A stretch of DNA of 64,000 nucleotides from Cobetia sp. L2A1 (GTDB taxonomy: Bacteria; Pseudomonadota; Gammaproteobacteria; Pseudomonadales; Halomonadaceae), in NCBI RefSeq assembly GCF_009796845.1, contig NZ_CP047025.1, forward strand, positions 1,488,001-1,552,000, in the 5' to 3' direction. The notes under the pieces are model-generated. The model did no database searches, had not been told where the DNA came from, and saw nothing but the letters and a program-made list of their open reading frames with translations. Below, piece by piece: positions 8,475 through 17,866 of the stretch. The translations under genes were made by a program, and so were the position numbers. Within the stretch, counting starts at the first letter, position 1. Every line of letters starts with the position of its first letter.

Positions 8475-8809
8475 AGAGATGTAGCTGATAACAATTCATT
8501 TAAAATCAATAACTTATTATTTAGCGAAACAGTAATGACATATCAGTGCCATCAAAATGCCATCTGGGGTCGTAGGTTCTTGGTCGTGTTGTCAGGTTAT
8601 GGATTTAGCTGGCAGGATGAAATTGTTGCGCTTTACTCGAAGCTTCAGATCCACGGTATATCGACCCATGCACTGTCACTAATGACATCTCTCCCCATCA
8701 TCGGGAGTAAGTGATGTTGATAGGTAGAGAAGGACACCTCGTTAAGTAGACGCTGATGGGGTAGCTCGTCAGTATCTAGCGAATTTTATGCTCGTTAGCT
8801 TCAGGAGGT
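8475..8809. other. AT-rich non-coding stretch upstream of phn
   Basis: An AT-rich spacer containing no supported gene. It includes CTGTCACTAATGACAT near 8672, an inverted repeat whose second half points the wrong way for a standard Pho box. No other structure was recognised. Confidence 0.6.
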
Positions 8810-9418
8810 CGCAGTGTGGCACTGACGGATGAAGGACGTGGCTTTGTCGCACGTGTGAGGAAAGGTTTGTAGCTGCTTGAGAGTGCAGAAGAGGCGCTGG
8901 AGCTTTCGGCCACGGATGACATCATCAACTTGCTTGAGCAACGTACCGATGTTGCCATTCGTATCGGAGAACTGGATGACTCCACGCTGCATGCCCAGGT
9001 GCTGGGGCGTTCGCCCTTGCACTTGGTCGCAAGCCCTGCGTACCTGATCGAGCATGGGGCGCCGTCGAGCATCTCCACCTTGCAGGCTCACCGTCTGCTG
9101 GGCTTCATGCCGCCCAGTCGCTTGAATCGTTGGCCGCTCAAGGGCGCTGCACACGGGTTTGAGGCGACACCGTTCCTACCGACAACCAGTGGAGAAGTCA
9201 TGCGTCATCTGTGTCTCGCAGGCCACGGCATCGCCATGATCTCGCGTTTCATGCTCGGTGATGACCTCGAGTCCGGGGCGCTGGTGGAAGTGCTGCCCGG
9301 AGAGATTCAAAGTCCCAATGCTCGTGAGCAGGTACAGGCGGTTTACTATCGAAATAGCACGTTGTCCCCGCGTATTGGCGCGTTCCTGGACTTTATTAGC
9401 CCGCGATTAACGCTTTAA
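8810..9418 (+). pseudogene. Decayed LysR-family regulator (effector domain remnant)
   Basis: In one frame the sequence reads as LysR text: RSVALTDEGRGFVARVRKGL, then a TAG stop (8870-8872), LLESAEEAL, and at once ELSATDDIINLLEQRTDVAIRIGEL on to a normal C-terminal effector domain ending at 9418. The helix-turn-helix N-terminus is missing. The join between EEAL and ELSATDD skips the roughly 40 residues that normally separate them, so there is an internal deletion as well as a nonsense codon. The open piece (8930-9418) starts only with TTG and would make an effector domain alone. I judge this a pseudogene. Confidence 0.8.
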
Positions 9419-9553
9419 GTGTTGCGAGAAGTGCGTTGGCACCCAGAATATCGCCATTGTCAGCGTATTATTAAAGGTGTGTTCGGTGATTAGTTGCTAC
9501 TATATTGCAGAGCCTCTTGACACGGATGTGAATAGGGATTCAGGGAATAGCTA

Positions 9554-10813
9554 ATGATAGCCAAGGAAAAAGACGCCTATAGCGGCGATGATGAGCGTGC
9601 CAAGTATGGCCATCGACAGGAGGAAGATGTTGCATTTCACCTGCGTCGCGCATTCGGGAATGAGTCGGACGTCGTGATATTCAACGATTTGCGTCTGAAG
9701 TATGAAGATGAGAATGCTCAGATTGATCACCTGATCATGCACCCCTTTGGCTTCATCATCATTGAATCGAAGAGCATTAGCGGCGAAGTGAGAGTCAACG
9801 CGACTGGCGAGTGGCAGCGTAGTTACAGAGACAATTGGATGGGGCTTAAGTCTCCATTGCGTCAGGCGGAGTTGCAGCAGGACATTCTCAAGCGCTTGTT
9901 GAACAATAATCGTACTCAATTGATGAGCAAGATATTAGGCCTGCAGGGTGGTTTTTCCGGCCGGCACTGGAAGGTGCTTTGTGCGCTATCAAGCAATGCC
10001 ATTGTGCATCGCGAGGAAATGTCAAAGGCACTATCTGCGCAGGTGGTCAAACCTGAGTTTCTGCATGATCAGATAAATAATTTGATTGGTTCCCGCTCGA
10101 AGATGAAGCGTACTTTGATCTTCGATACGCGACCGGAATTCTCTGCAGATGAGCACGCCCGTATTACAGAATTTCTGCTCAAGCAGGATGCCCGATCTCG
10201 GCGTGCCTACACCATCGAGAGTGTACGAAACGAGATTTCTGGCCGATCAACAGATAAGCAACAATCGGTATCTTCTATGCTGGCATCCGCCGCTCAAAAA
10301 GAAGTACCTATAGAGCAAACTGTAGGTGCAAAGTCTACAGTCCCTGTCCAACAGACTGCTGTATCGCTTGAGCAACGCTTTCAGCCGTTGGACCAGTCGC
10401 AGCGCAGTGATCGCCTGGAAGGTATTGGTGAAACTCGAGATGAGTGCTTGGTTGTCTCTACGGCTGTTTCGGAATCTGATGCGATGGGGGTGCCTCCCAT
10501 CATGACAGAGCATCCCGCTGAAATGACGGCAACGCTTGCGGTGCCTGATCCTGAGCTATCCGCTGCCCCTACTGTTACCCAGGAAGTGTTGATTTCCTGT
10601 CGTCAGTGCAAGCAGGATAAAGCACTTATGGGGTGCTATGGAAAGTTTGGTTATTACGTTAAATGTCGTGATTGTAGTGTTAATACTTCCATGAAGCAGG
10701 GGTGCCCTGCGTGCTGTCACAGTAGTGTGCGAATTAGCAAGGCGGGAGTCATCTATCGCGGCCACTGCCCGGAATGTACACACGAGTTTGTTATCTTTCG
10801 ACAGATGAATTGA
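9554..10813 (+). CDS. NERD-domain protein with C-terminal zinc ribbons
   Basis: A 419-residue protein. Residues 15-130 form a NERD (nuclease-related) domain: GHRQEEDVAFHLRRAF, then NAQIDHLIMHPFGFIIIESKS, which carries the D...E-x-K pattern of the endonuclease-like fold. The middle (220-350) is low-complexity and probably disordered. The last 70 residues hold four CxxC-type pairs (CRQC, CRDC, CPAC, CPEC), most likely two zinc ribbons like those at topoisomerase I C-termini. NERD proteins are thought to act in DNA processing but their function is not settled. It is a lone gene on lower-GC DNA beside a decayed gene, which suggests acquisition. Confidence 0.8.
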   Translation: MIAKEKDAYSGDDERAKYGHRQEEDVAFHLRRAFGNESDVVIFNDLRLKYEDENAQIDHLIMHPFGFIIIESKSISGEVRVNATGEWQRSYRDNWMGLKSPLRQAELQQDILKRLLNNNRTQLMSKILGLQGGFSGRHWKVLCALSSNAIVHREEMSKALSAQVVKPEFLHDQINNLIGSRSKMKRTLIFDTRPEFSADEHARITEFLLKQDARSRRAYTIESVRNEISGRSTDKQQSVSSMLASAAQKEVPIEQTVGAKSTVPVQQTAVSLEQRFQPLDQSQRSDRLEGIGETRDECLVVSTAVSESDAMGVPPIMTEHPAEMTATLAVPDPELSAAPTVTQEVLISCRQCKQDKALMGCYGKFGYYVKCRDCSVNTSMKQGCPACCHSSVRISKAGVIYRGHCPECTHEFVIFRQMN

Positions 10814-11195
10814 GCCGCATAACAAGAGGGTTATATCTCTGGTGTTACCACTTTCGCCTGATCAGATTAAGATCGCTTATTTCGCTATTGTGGCTTGATG
10901 TTCTAAGCAGTTGAGCAGTACTGGTCGTGATCGTGCTGATTCAGGCAGTGAAAGAATCGCATATGATCGAGTCACTATCGCGCGCTTTTGGGTCCATACA
11001 GCATTGCTCCCGAGTGGCTGAGTGAAACTAGTAGGTAGATCAATATTGGTGGGGGTCGCTCGGAGGGCATACGTGAAGCTCAACTTATCAATGACAGGCG
11101 CGGTTCGCACGTAGAGTGCCTCGGCTCCTCTTGCTCGTAAACATGAACGCTGTTGAATACTGTCAGTCGTTGGCTACTGGCGATTTACGAGATAA
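10814..11195. other. Intergenic stretch without a supported gene
   Basis: About 380 bases between the NERD gene and a terminator. An open frame on the minus strand (10877-11110, 77 codons) has no ribosome-binding site or recognisable sequence and I do not call it. No repeat or RNA was recognised. Confidence 0.55.
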
Positions 11196-11232
11196 AAAAT
11201 GCCTGCTCCTTTTCAAAAGATGCAGGCATTTT
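11196..11232 (-). terminator. Rho-independent terminator of the royal-jelly-family gene
   Basis: AAAATGCCTGC (11196-11206) pairs with GCAGGCATTTT (11222-11232), 11 bp with a 15-16 base loop. On the minus strand the stem is followed by TTTTTT, so it works for the leftward gene ending at 11286. A-runs on the other side would let it act weakly in the rightward direction. Confidence 0.85.
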
Positions 11233-11285
11233 GCATTTTAAGCGTAGCGACGCAGTGGGTCGCCGAATGAGCTGGCCATCAGGTC

Positions 11286-12428
11286 TTAGTCGTCCGTGGG
11301 CCACACCTTATAGATGTGGTACGGCGGCTGACCACTGTCCTGGCCGTCATTGAAGGGTGGGGTGCTGTCGAGCTGATTCACGGTCACGTATAGCCAGCCG
11401 TCGGCAGCCAGGCGCACACCATCGGGCCAATCCAATCGCTCATCGCGCACCAACGGCGAAAGCTTGCCATCAGGCGTCAGCACATCCAGGCCGTGCTGAT
11501 TGAGATTGGTGAAGTAATGAGTGCCATCAGGGCCAGTGTCTGCCCCATCGGATACCGGCTTGTCACCCACGCGTGTAATTCCGTCGGCGATGGCATCGTG
11601 GGAGGAATTTTTGCGCAGTAGTCTTGTCGGCACGCTGTACCAGCTATTACCTGTCATCGCGCCGAAATACAGCGTGTTGCCATCTGCTGAGAGTGTGATC
11701 GGGTCCGCGCCTATCTTGGCCGGTTGGCCGTTGTACAGCACGGACTTGCCGTCGATACGCATATCAACGTCAGGCTCCGCTTCCAGAGAAGGATGTTGGC
11801 TGAAACGGGTGGCCTTGCCGCTGTTGAGATCGACCGTGATCAACCCCGGATTAGCAATATCGGCGAGATAGGCCACACCGCGCGTGCGGTCTATGGCGAG
11901 GTCCTGAATGAAGCTGCCTTTGGGGGCGATTTCGGCTGGCAAGGTCAGCTTGGTGATCAGTTTGCCACTGGCAGTGTCGAAGCCCCACAAGCGTGTCTTG
12001 CCGAGGTGCATGCCCATATCAGTGATCCATAGGCCACCATGGCCATCCTGATAGATGCCAAGTGGAGAATCGATGGTGGCGTCGCCATAGCGACCGTCAT
12101 GCGTTTGGTAGGCAGGTGAGGGCCAGGCACGGTAGCTATTCTGACCAGTGATCTCGACCAGTTGTACATCGTGGTCGCCATCCAATGGGTGAATGGTGGC
12201 GAATATTTTTCCGTCAGGTGTGACGGCAACATTACCAGGGCGAATCTGCATGACCGCAACCGAGCGCATTTCTCCATAAGAAGGCCCTGGCTTGAGGGCG
12301 GAGGTCGTGGGGGGCAATGTAGAATGCTCCGTGGCACATCCCGTCAACAGACTGCCAAACACCGCCAGACTACCCAGAAGTGCGGCTGACCGCTTGAATC
12401 CAAATGCCGCTGCGCGCATCAATGCCAC
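11286..12428 (-). CDS. Major royal jelly/Yellow-family beta-propeller lipoprotein
   Basis: A 380-residue exported protein. The N-terminus has a basic, hydrophobic signal ending in the lipobox LLTGC, so it is probably anchored to the outer membrane. The rest reads as a six-bladed propeller of the MRJP/Yellow family: PGNVAVTPDGKIFATIH, DSPLGIYQDGHGGLWITDMG, FIQDLAIDRTRGVAYLAD, ADPITLSADGNTLYFGAM, and the end WLYVTVNQLDSTPPFNDG. Bacterial members are often labelled L-dopachrome tautomerase-related or SMP-30-like; no activity can be read from the sequence. An ATG three codons inside is an alternative start. It is a single gene with its own terminator. Confidence 0.82.
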   Translation of the reverse strand: MALMRAAAFGFKRSAALLGSLAVFGSLLTGCATEHSTLPPTTSALKPGPSYGEMRSVAVMQIRPGNVAVTPDGKIFATIHPLDGDHDVQLVEITGQNSYRAWPSPAYQTHDGRYGDATIDSPLGIYQDGHGGLWITDMGMHLGKTRLWGFDTASGKLITKLTLPAEIAPKGSFIQDLAIDRTRGVAYLADIANPGLITVDLNSGKATRFSQHPSLEAEPDVDMRIDGKSVLYNGQPAKIGADPITLSADGNTLYFGAMTGNSWYSVPTRLLRKNSSHDAIADGITRVGDKPVSDGADTGPDGTHYFTNLNQHGLDVLTPDGKLSPLVRDERLDWPDGVRLAADGWLYVTVNQLDSTPPFNDGQDSGQPPYHIYKVWPTDD

Positions 12429-12583
12429 CTCATGTTCGGAAAACCATCATGTCTGTAGGGAAAGGGCCGGGTAATTATTCTCGAGTGAATATTACGACCC
12501 ATGGGCTGAGACCTCATTGCGCGATGCGCTAAAAAAATCATGTAAATCAATAAGTTTTGGATTATTGGAAGCAACAAGACATA

Positions 12584-12612
12584 AAAAAACGCCCTACAAG
12601 AGGGCGTTTTTT
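12584..12612 (-). terminator. Rho-independent terminator of trxA
   Basis: AAAAAACGCCCT (12584-12595) pairs perfectly with AGGGCGTTTTTT (12601-12612) across a 5-base loop. It starts 13 bases after the trxA stop on the minus strand and has T-runs on both sides, so it can work in both directions. Confidence 0.92.
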
Positions 12613-12625
12613 CGCGCGGTGCGGA

Positions 12626-12949
12626 TCAGGCGTGGCGCGCGATCATAGCGTCGAAGTTTTCCTTCGGTTGCACGCCGGTCAGGGCTTCGAGCTTCTCGCC
12701 TGCCTTGAACAGCGCAATGGTCGGTAGACCACGAACACCGTTCTGTGCAGCGAGATCCGGTGCATCATCGACGTTGATGGCGACGACCTTGAGAGCGTCA
12801 CCTTGCTCTTCGGCGATGGACTCGACAATCGGGTCAAGCATCTTGCACGGGCCGCACCACGGCGCCCAGAACTTCACCAGCACCGGCTGTGCACTCTCGG
12901 TGACTTCCTGCGTGTAATTGCTGTCGATAACCTGAGTGAAATTAGCCAT
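12626..12949 (-). CDS. trxA: Thioredoxin
   Basis: A complete 107-residue thioredoxin with the WCGPC redox motif (FWAPWCGPCKMLDP) near residue 33 and the conserved cis-proline segment GLPTIALFK. It donates electrons to ribonucleotide reductase, methionine sulfoxide reductases and similar enzymes in the cytoplasm. AGGAG lies 7 bases before the ATG. It is a single gene with its own strong terminator and lies divergently from the arsenic-type cluster, though nothing shows joint regulation. Confidence 0.97.
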   Translation of the reverse strand: MANFTQVIDSNYTQEVTESAQPVLVKFWAPWCGPCKMLDPIVESIAEEQGDALKVVAINVDDAPDLAAQNGVRGLPTIALFKAGEKLEALTGVQPKENFDAMIARHA

Positions 12950-13161
12950 TCATATCTCCTGTGCATCGCAAGGATGCGTGATTCAGTGATGTACTGCCTG
13001 CACTTTATAGGCACACACTAACGCCGTAAGACTTTGGTTCGCAAGCGCGTTTCTCCTCTAAGCAGGAAACATTTGCGTGCCATTCAGGCAACAGTAACCA
13101 GGCATCCTTGAATCACTATGGAAGAGGGGTCGCGTGGCAGTGTCATTAGACTGACGCATGA

Positions 13162-13191
13162 TTGTCATTTGATATATGGTAAAACATATAT
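13162..13191 (+). promoter_or_regulatory. Promoter and inverted repeat upstream of arsR
   Basis: ATATATG (13172-13178), six bases, CATATAT (13185-13191) is a perfect inverted repeat, with a further CATATG at 13201. A possible -35 TTGTCA (13162-13167) and -10 CATATA (13185-13190) are 17 bases apart and enclose the repeat. AT-rich ATATG/CATAT dyads are common ArsR operators, so this is the likely autoregulatory site. Inferred. Confidence 0.5.
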
Positions 13192-13296
13192 ATGATAATT
13201 CATATGTCGAGAGTAGTTTGCATCACAGGCCATGCCTGTTATTGCCGAGTTCAAGCGATATCAGCCATGGATGGATGACACAGTGAGAGGTTTCCA

Positions 13297-13740
13297 ATGA
13301 CGCTAAGTAGCGCTGCACAAACAAGTGATTCGGATGCTCGCTCTCAGCCTGACGCATCACTCACACCGCTGAAGGTGTTCAAGTGTCTTGCCGACGATAC
13401 CCGTTTGACGCTGATGCAATTGCTGTCACAAGGCGGTGAGCTCTGTGTTTGCGAGTTGATATGGGTGTTGGAACAGCGTGTGCTGGATATCCAGTCAACG
13501 GGAGCCTCGCTGGCCGGAATCTCACAGCCCAAGGTCTCGCGGCATCTGGCGCAATTACGTGAATGTGGTTTGTTGAGTAGCGAACGGCGTGGTCAATGGG
13601 TGTATTACCGACTGCCTGTCGACCGGCCACAATGGCTTGAGAGCATTCTTTCTACGGCCTGTCAGGCCCAGCAGGTCGAGGTCTCGCGCTGGTCGACATG
13701 GCTGGACGGGATGCCCAACCGGCCTGAACGCTGTTGTTGA
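13297..13740 (+). CDS. arsR: ArsR-family metalloid-responsive repressor
   Basis: A 147-residue winged-helix repressor. LKVFKCLADDTRLTLMQLL opens the domain and ELCVCELIWVLEQ contains the CxC metal-binding motif ELCVCDL found in ArsR proteins that sense As(III)/Sb(III). The recognition helix is GISQPKVSRHLAQLRECGLL. The protein ends in a CC pair. There is an insertion of about 12 residues between the CVC helix and the recognition helix (LDIQSTGAS) compared with short ArsR proteins. It is the first gene of a unit with GAPDH and ArsJ, and an AT-rich dyad lies upstream. Confidence 0.9.
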   Translation: MTLSSAAQTSDSDARSQPDASLTPLKVFKCLADDTRLTLMQLLSQGGELCVCELIWVLEQRVLDIQSTGASLAGISQPKVSRHLAQLRECGLLSSERRGQWVYYRLPVDRPQWLESILSTACQAQQVEVSRWSTWLDGMPNRPERCC

Positions 13741-13835
13741 ACGGGGCTAAGCATCTCCACTTCCTTTGCACCCTTGCATTGCCGTCATCTTGCTTCGCTA
13801 GTCCTATTTCCTGAACTGTCAGTGAGGAACTCTCC

Positions 13836-14945
13836 ATGTGTCCAGCACATACCGCACCATCTTACGCCGCCTCTCTTCATGTGCCTGAGGGCATGCGTCC
13901 GCTCCGTATCGGTATCAATGGCTTTGGCCGTATTGGACGCCTCGCGCTGCGTGCCTTGTGGACGCTGAGAGAGAAAGTGTTGCTCGATATCGTGCGTATC
14001 AATGATCCGGGTGGCAATGCGATGACCTTTGCACACTTGCTGGAGTTCGATTCCGTGCATGGCCAGTGGTCACCAGGGGCGGGTATCGCCAGTGACGATG
14101 ACTCGATCACGATCGACGGTGATCGTACTGCCTTCTCATCACAGCGCGAGATAACGGCAACTGACTGGTCGAAATGCGATGTGGTGATCGAGGCGTCCGG
14201 CAAGATAAAGACCACTGAACTGCTGAATGCTTATCTTGCACAGGGCGTCGGGCGTGTCGTGGTCTCTGCACCGGTGAAGGAAGAGGGCGTGCTCAACATC
14301 GTCATGGGTGTTAATGACCATCTCTATGTGGCTGGTGAGCATCGTATCGTCACTGCCGCCAGTTGCACGACCAACTGCCTCGCGCCCGTCATCAAGGTCA
14401 TTCAGGCACAGTTCGGTATCCGTCACGGTTCAATGACGACGGTACACGACATCACCAATACGCAGACGATTCTCGATGCACCTCATAACGATCTGCGGCG
14501 TGCCCGTGCCTGCGGCATGAGCCTGATTCCGACCACCACCGGCTCTGCCAAGGCCATCAGTGCCATCTTCCCGGAGCTTGAAGGCCGGTTGAATGGTCAC
14601 GCCATCCGCGTACCACTGGCCAATGCCTCGCTCACCGACATGGTGTTCGAGCTTCAGCGAGAAGTGACGGTAGACGAGGTCAATCAGGCCCTCAAGACTG
14701 CGGCTGAAGGTGAGTTGCGTGGCGTGCTCGGCTTTGAGACGCGTCCCCTGGTATCGATCGATTACCGTACCGACTCGCGCTCCAGCATCATCGATGCCTT
14801 GTCGACCATGGTGGTCGCCGGTACTCAGCTCAAGCTGTATGCCTGGTATGACAACGAATGGGGGTACGCCAACCGCACTGCAGAGTTGGCACTGAAGGTG
14901 GCGCTGTCTGATGTGGGTGCCAGTACCACTCTCGTGGCGCAATGA
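13836..14945 (+). CDS. Glyceraldehyde-3-phosphate dehydrogenase of the arsenate-resistance type
   Basis: A 369-residue GAPDH with the NAD loop [15 protein letters not shown] and the catalytic cysteine in SCTTNCLAP. Its place between arsR and arsJ, almost touching arsJ, shows the specialised role known for this pair: it uses arsenate instead of phosphate to form 1-arseno-3-phosphoglycerate, which ArsJ exports and which then falls apart to arsenate outside. The start at 13836 has GTGAGGA ahead of it; the ATG at 13893 ([12 protein letters not shown]) matches the usual family N-terminus, so the first 19 residues may be a short extension. The glycolytic GAPDH is presumably elsewhere. Confidence 0.92.
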   Translation: MCPAHTAPSYAASLHVPEGMRPLRIGINGFGRIGRLALRALWTLREKVLLDIVRINDPGGNAMTFAHLLEFDSVHGQWSPGAGIASDDDSITIDGDRTAFSSQREITATDWSKCDVVIEASGKIKTTELLNAYLAQGVGRVVVSAPVKEEGVLNIVMGVNDHLYVAGEHRIVTAASCTTNCLAPVIKVIQAQFGIRHGSMTTVHDITNTQTILDAPHNDLRRARACGMSLIPTTTGSAKAISAIFPELEGRLNGHAIRVPLANASLTDMVFELQREVTVDEVNQALKTAAEGELRGVLGFETRPLVSIDYRTDSRSSIIDALSTMVVAGTQLKLYAWYDNEWGYANRTAELALKVALSDVGASTTLVAQ

Positions 14946-14946
14946 C

Positions 14947-16242
14947 ATGCGTGCCCGTCTGCAAGAATTGCCCCATGAGGTGCGTCAGTATTTGTTGGTC
15001 ACGGGGAATTACTGGGCCTTCACGCTGACAGACGGTGCCCTGCGCATGCTGGTGGTGTTGCATTTCCACTCGCTAGGATATTCGGCGCTGGAAGTCGCGA
15101 TGCTCTTTCTGTTCTATGAGGCCTTCGGAGTGGTCACTAACCTCGTCGGCGGCTGGCTGGGGGCACGCCTCGGGCTCAATCACACCATGAACGCCGGGCT
15201 TGCGCTGCAGCTTGTCGCGCTGGGGATGTTGCTGGTACCTGAGGTTTCACTCACGGTGATGTGGGTCATGATGGCGCAGGCATTGTCGGGGATCGCAAAA
15301 GACCTCAACAAGATGAGCGCCAAAAGTGCCATCAAGGTACTGGTACCGAAAGATGAGGCCATTGAGCAGCGCCAGGGGTCGCTCTATCGCTGGGTCGCCT
15401 TGCTCACTGGCTCCAAGAATGCGCTCAAGGGGCTGGGCTTCTTCCTCGGCGGAGCCGCGCTGAGTGTCGTCGGTTTCCAGGGCACGGTGCTGGCCATGTG
15501 GGTCATGCTGGCAGGGGTATTGGTGCTGTCACTGCGCCATCTGACGGCGGCGCTGGGTCAGAGCACAGGCAAGCGCAAGCCAGCCTTCCGTGAAATGTTC
15601 TCGACATCACGGGCGGTAAATGTGCTGTCGGCTGCTCGCTTGTGCCTGTTCGCGGCACGTGATGTGTGGTTCGTCGTGGCACTTCCGGTGTACCTGGCGG
15701 AGGTGCACGGCTGGCATTTCTGGACGGTCGGCGTATTGATGGCTGCCTGGGTGATCGGATACGGCGGAGTACAGACCCAGGCCCCAGGTATCACCGGCCC
15801 GCTATCGCGACGCTTGGTAGGCGACAATAGTATTCGTCATATCACGGTCATGTTGGCGGCAGGGCTGGCGCTCCTGCCTGCATTGATGGCCTGTCTGCCA
15901 CTGGAGAGCGGTGAGATCACTTCACGCTTGGGGGGGCTTCAGCCGCTTGATTGGCTGATTGTCGGGCTGATGGCGTTCGGCGTCGTATTCGCCATCAACT
16001 CCAGTTGGCACAGCTACTTGATCGTACACTTTGCACGTAACGACGGCGTTTCGATGGATGTCGGCTTCTACTACATGGCTAATGCGATGGGGCGTTTGCT
16101 AGGCACTTTGCTGTCTGGTTGGCTGTACCAGGCATATGGCCTTGAAGCCTGTCTGTGGTGGTCTGCGGGGCTGGTGTTGGCAAGTACTTTATTGGCATTG
16201 GGCCTGCCAGGCGATACGCAAGAGAGCACAGAGCACCCATAG
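14947..16242 (+). CDS. arsJ: ArsJ, organoarsenical MFS efflux permease
   Basis: A 431-residue major-facilitator protein with about 12 membrane segments. It begins MRARLQELPHEVRQYLLVTG one base after the GAPDH stop, so the two are surely co-translated. Family text includes NYWAFTLTDGALRMLVVLHFH, the loop MSAKSAIKVLVPKD and NSSWHSYLIVHFARNDGV. ArsJ expels 1-arseno-3-phosphoglycerate made by the adjacent GAPDH. An open frame 12 codons further upstream overlaps the GAPDH gene and is not needed. No arsC reductase or arsB/acr3 pump is in the window, so resistance here would be to arsenate by this two-gene route. Confidence 0.92.
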   Translation: MRARLQELPHEVRQYLLVTGNYWAFTLTDGALRMLVVLHFHSLGYSALEVAMLFLFYEAFGVVTNLVGGWLGARLGLNHTMNAGLALQLVALGMLLVPEVSLTVMWVMMAQALSGIAKDLNKMSAKSAIKVLVPKDEAIEQRQGSLYRWVALLTGSKNALKGLGFFLGGAALSVVGFQGTVLAMWVMLAGVLVLSLRHLTAALGQSTGKRKPAFREMFSTSRAVNVLSAARLCLFAARDVWFVVALPVYLAEVHGWHFWTVGVLMAAWVIGYGGVQTQAPGITGPLSRRLVGDNSIRHITVMLAAGLALLPALMACLPLESGEITSRLGGLQPLDWLIVGLMAFGVVFAINSSWHSYLIVHFARNDGVSMDVGFYYMANAMGRLLGTLLSGWLYQAYGLEACLWWSAGLVLASTLLALGLPGDTQESTEHP

Positions 16243-16467
16243 ATCACGTGGATACCTCTCACCCCGCAAGGTGATGAGGGCTTTCTGGCCTCATGTATTA
16301 TCGATGTGAGTGTTGTTGTATGTGCCAGTCCATAGCGTCAGTCTCTTGCGCCAGGCCTCTTCGCTAACCGTCATTTTCGTGGCGTAAGCTGGCATGACAG
16401 TGATCGAGTTCTTGCTGTCACGATGACATTCGTCGTCGCATCTTTATCTTTGTTCAAGAGAAATGCC

Positions 16468-17742
16468 ATGCCCTTTAGTGACCCCGCAAGCGATGTAACC
16501 GTGCAGTCGGCCCCTGTCGAGGCCATGCAGGTACCGAAAAACGTGCGGCATCGCGAGGTGTTAGCGACCTTCCTCAAGCTGGGCCTAACCAGCTTTGGGG
16601 GCCCCATTGCGCATCTTGGTTACTTTCATGATGAGTTGGTACGTCGTCGTGGCTGGGTGAGTGACAGGGCCTACGCCGAGCTAGTGGCGCTTTGCCAGTT
16701 TTTGCCGGGGCCGGCGAGCAGTCAGGTCGGCTTTGCGCTCGGCATGGTGCGCGGGAGGGGAGTGATGGGAGGGCTGTTGGCCTGGATCGGCTTTACGTTG
16801 CCGTCCGCCCTGGCTCTACTCATGCTAGTACTGGTGGCTGGCAGTCTCGAGGGCGCGATCGCTTCGGGCGTCATTCACGGTCTCAAGCTGGTAGCCGTTG
16901 CAGTGGTCGCGCAGGCGATCTGGGGCATGGCGACCAAACTGTGCCCGGATTTACGCCGCATCTGTCTGGCGTTGCTGGCCATGCTGGGGCTCGCCGTAAC
17001 CGAGGCGGCGCTGATGCAGGTGGGTGTGATTGGGCTTGGGGCATTGCTGGGCATGGTGGTGTGCCGCGAATCAAGCGGAGGGAGTTCTCCACGCGCATCC
17101 TCTCACGCGCAGGCACCTGGTGGGCTGATATTGCCGGTATCGAGAGGGCTTGCACGGGGATGTCTGATCACGTTCTTCGTCCTGCTGGCCGGCCTGCCAC
17201 TGATGGCCTCCGGTAGCCTGGTCGATATCTTCTATCGTGCCGGTGCCTTGGTGTTCGGCGGTGGCCATGTGGTATTGCCACTGCTTGAAACCTCTACCGT
17301 CGAGACGGGCCGTATCGCAGCAGAGACCTTCCTGACCGGTTATGGGTTGGCTCAAGCAGTGCCAGGCCCGTTATTTACCTTCGCCGCTTGGCTGGGAGCC
17401 GGGATGGCGCAAATGACGGGCGGGTCTGTCGTGGTGGGATCGACTCTCGCTCTGGTGAGCCTCTTCCTGCCGGGAATCTTGCTGCTGATTGGCGTCGCGC
17501 CCTTGTGGGGGCGCCTGAGTGCACGCGCAGGCGCGAGAGCGGCACTGGCAGGTGCCAATGCGGCCGTGGTCGGGGTGCTGGGGATGGCGCTTTATGATCC
17601 CTTGTGGACGACCAGCGTGCTGAACCGTCTGGACGTGGTGATTGCGCTAGCAGCTTTCATCGCGCTGACACGTTTCTCGCTAGCGCCCTGGAAACTGGTG
17701 CTGGGGATGATCTTGATCGGGGTCGTGCGTGGGATGATGTAA
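16468..17742 (+). CDS. chrA: ChrA chromate efflux transporter
   Basis: A 424-residue two-domain CHR transporter. The first half carries FLKLGLTSFGGPIAHLGYF and FLPGPASSQVGFALG; the second repeats the pattern as VFGGGHVVLPLLE and GYGLAQAVPGPLFTFAAWLG, as expected for the internally duplicated long ChrA family. It exports chromate (and possibly sulfate-like oxyanions) across the inner membrane. ATG 16468 begins the protein just before the conserved region; the frame is also open from 16423. It is 225 bases downstream of arsJ, so possibly a separate transcript. It ends at a strong hairpin shared with the convergent CofD-like gene. Confidence 0.9.
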   Translation: MPFSDPASDVTVQSAPVEAMQVPKNVRHREVLATFLKLGLTSFGGPIAHLGYFHDELVRRRGWVSDRAYAELVALCQFLPGPASSQVGFALGMVRGRGVMGGLLAWIGFTLPSALALLMLVLVAGSLEGAIASGVIHGLKLVAVAVVAQAIWGMATKLCPDLRRICLALLAMLGLAVTEAALMQVGVIGLGALLGMVVCRESSGGSSPRASSHAQAPGGLILPVSRGLARGCLITFFVLLAGLPLMASGSLVDIFYRAGALVFGGGHVVLPLLETSTVETGRIAAETFLTGYGLAQAVPGPLFTFAAWLGAGMAQMTGGSVVVGSTLALVSLFLPGILLLIGVAPLWGRLSARAGARAALAGANAAVVGVLGMALYDPLWTTSVLNRLDVVIALAAFIALTRFSLAPWKLVLGMILIGVVRGMM

Positions 17743-17764
17743 TCGGTGGCGAGCCCCCGTTCCG

Positions 17765-17810
17765 ACACAACTCCGCCCCGAATGCTCAAGTATTCGGGGC
17801 GGAGTTGTGT
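17765..17810. terminator. Bidirectional hairpin between chrA and the CofD-like gene
   Basis: A perfect 19-bp stem: 17765-17783 pairs with 17792-17810, around an 8-base loop. It lies between convergent genes. There is no good U-run on either side, but the length and GC content make it a very stable transcript end. Confidence 0.75.
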
Positions 17811-17866
17811 CTAGCCTTGTTGCACAGAGAAGCAGGTCGCGGGTAACCCGATTGCTGAGGCTCACG

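Noticed and set aside
8672..8687. CTGTCACTAATGACAT as a possible Pho box upstream of phn
   Set aside because: The second half is inverted, not direct, and the distance to the predicted promoter is too great. A Pho box remains possible but is not supported.
10877..11110. A 77-codon open frame on the minus strand in the NERD spacer
   Set aside because: No ribosome-binding site, no recognisable sequence and skewed composition; treated as chance.
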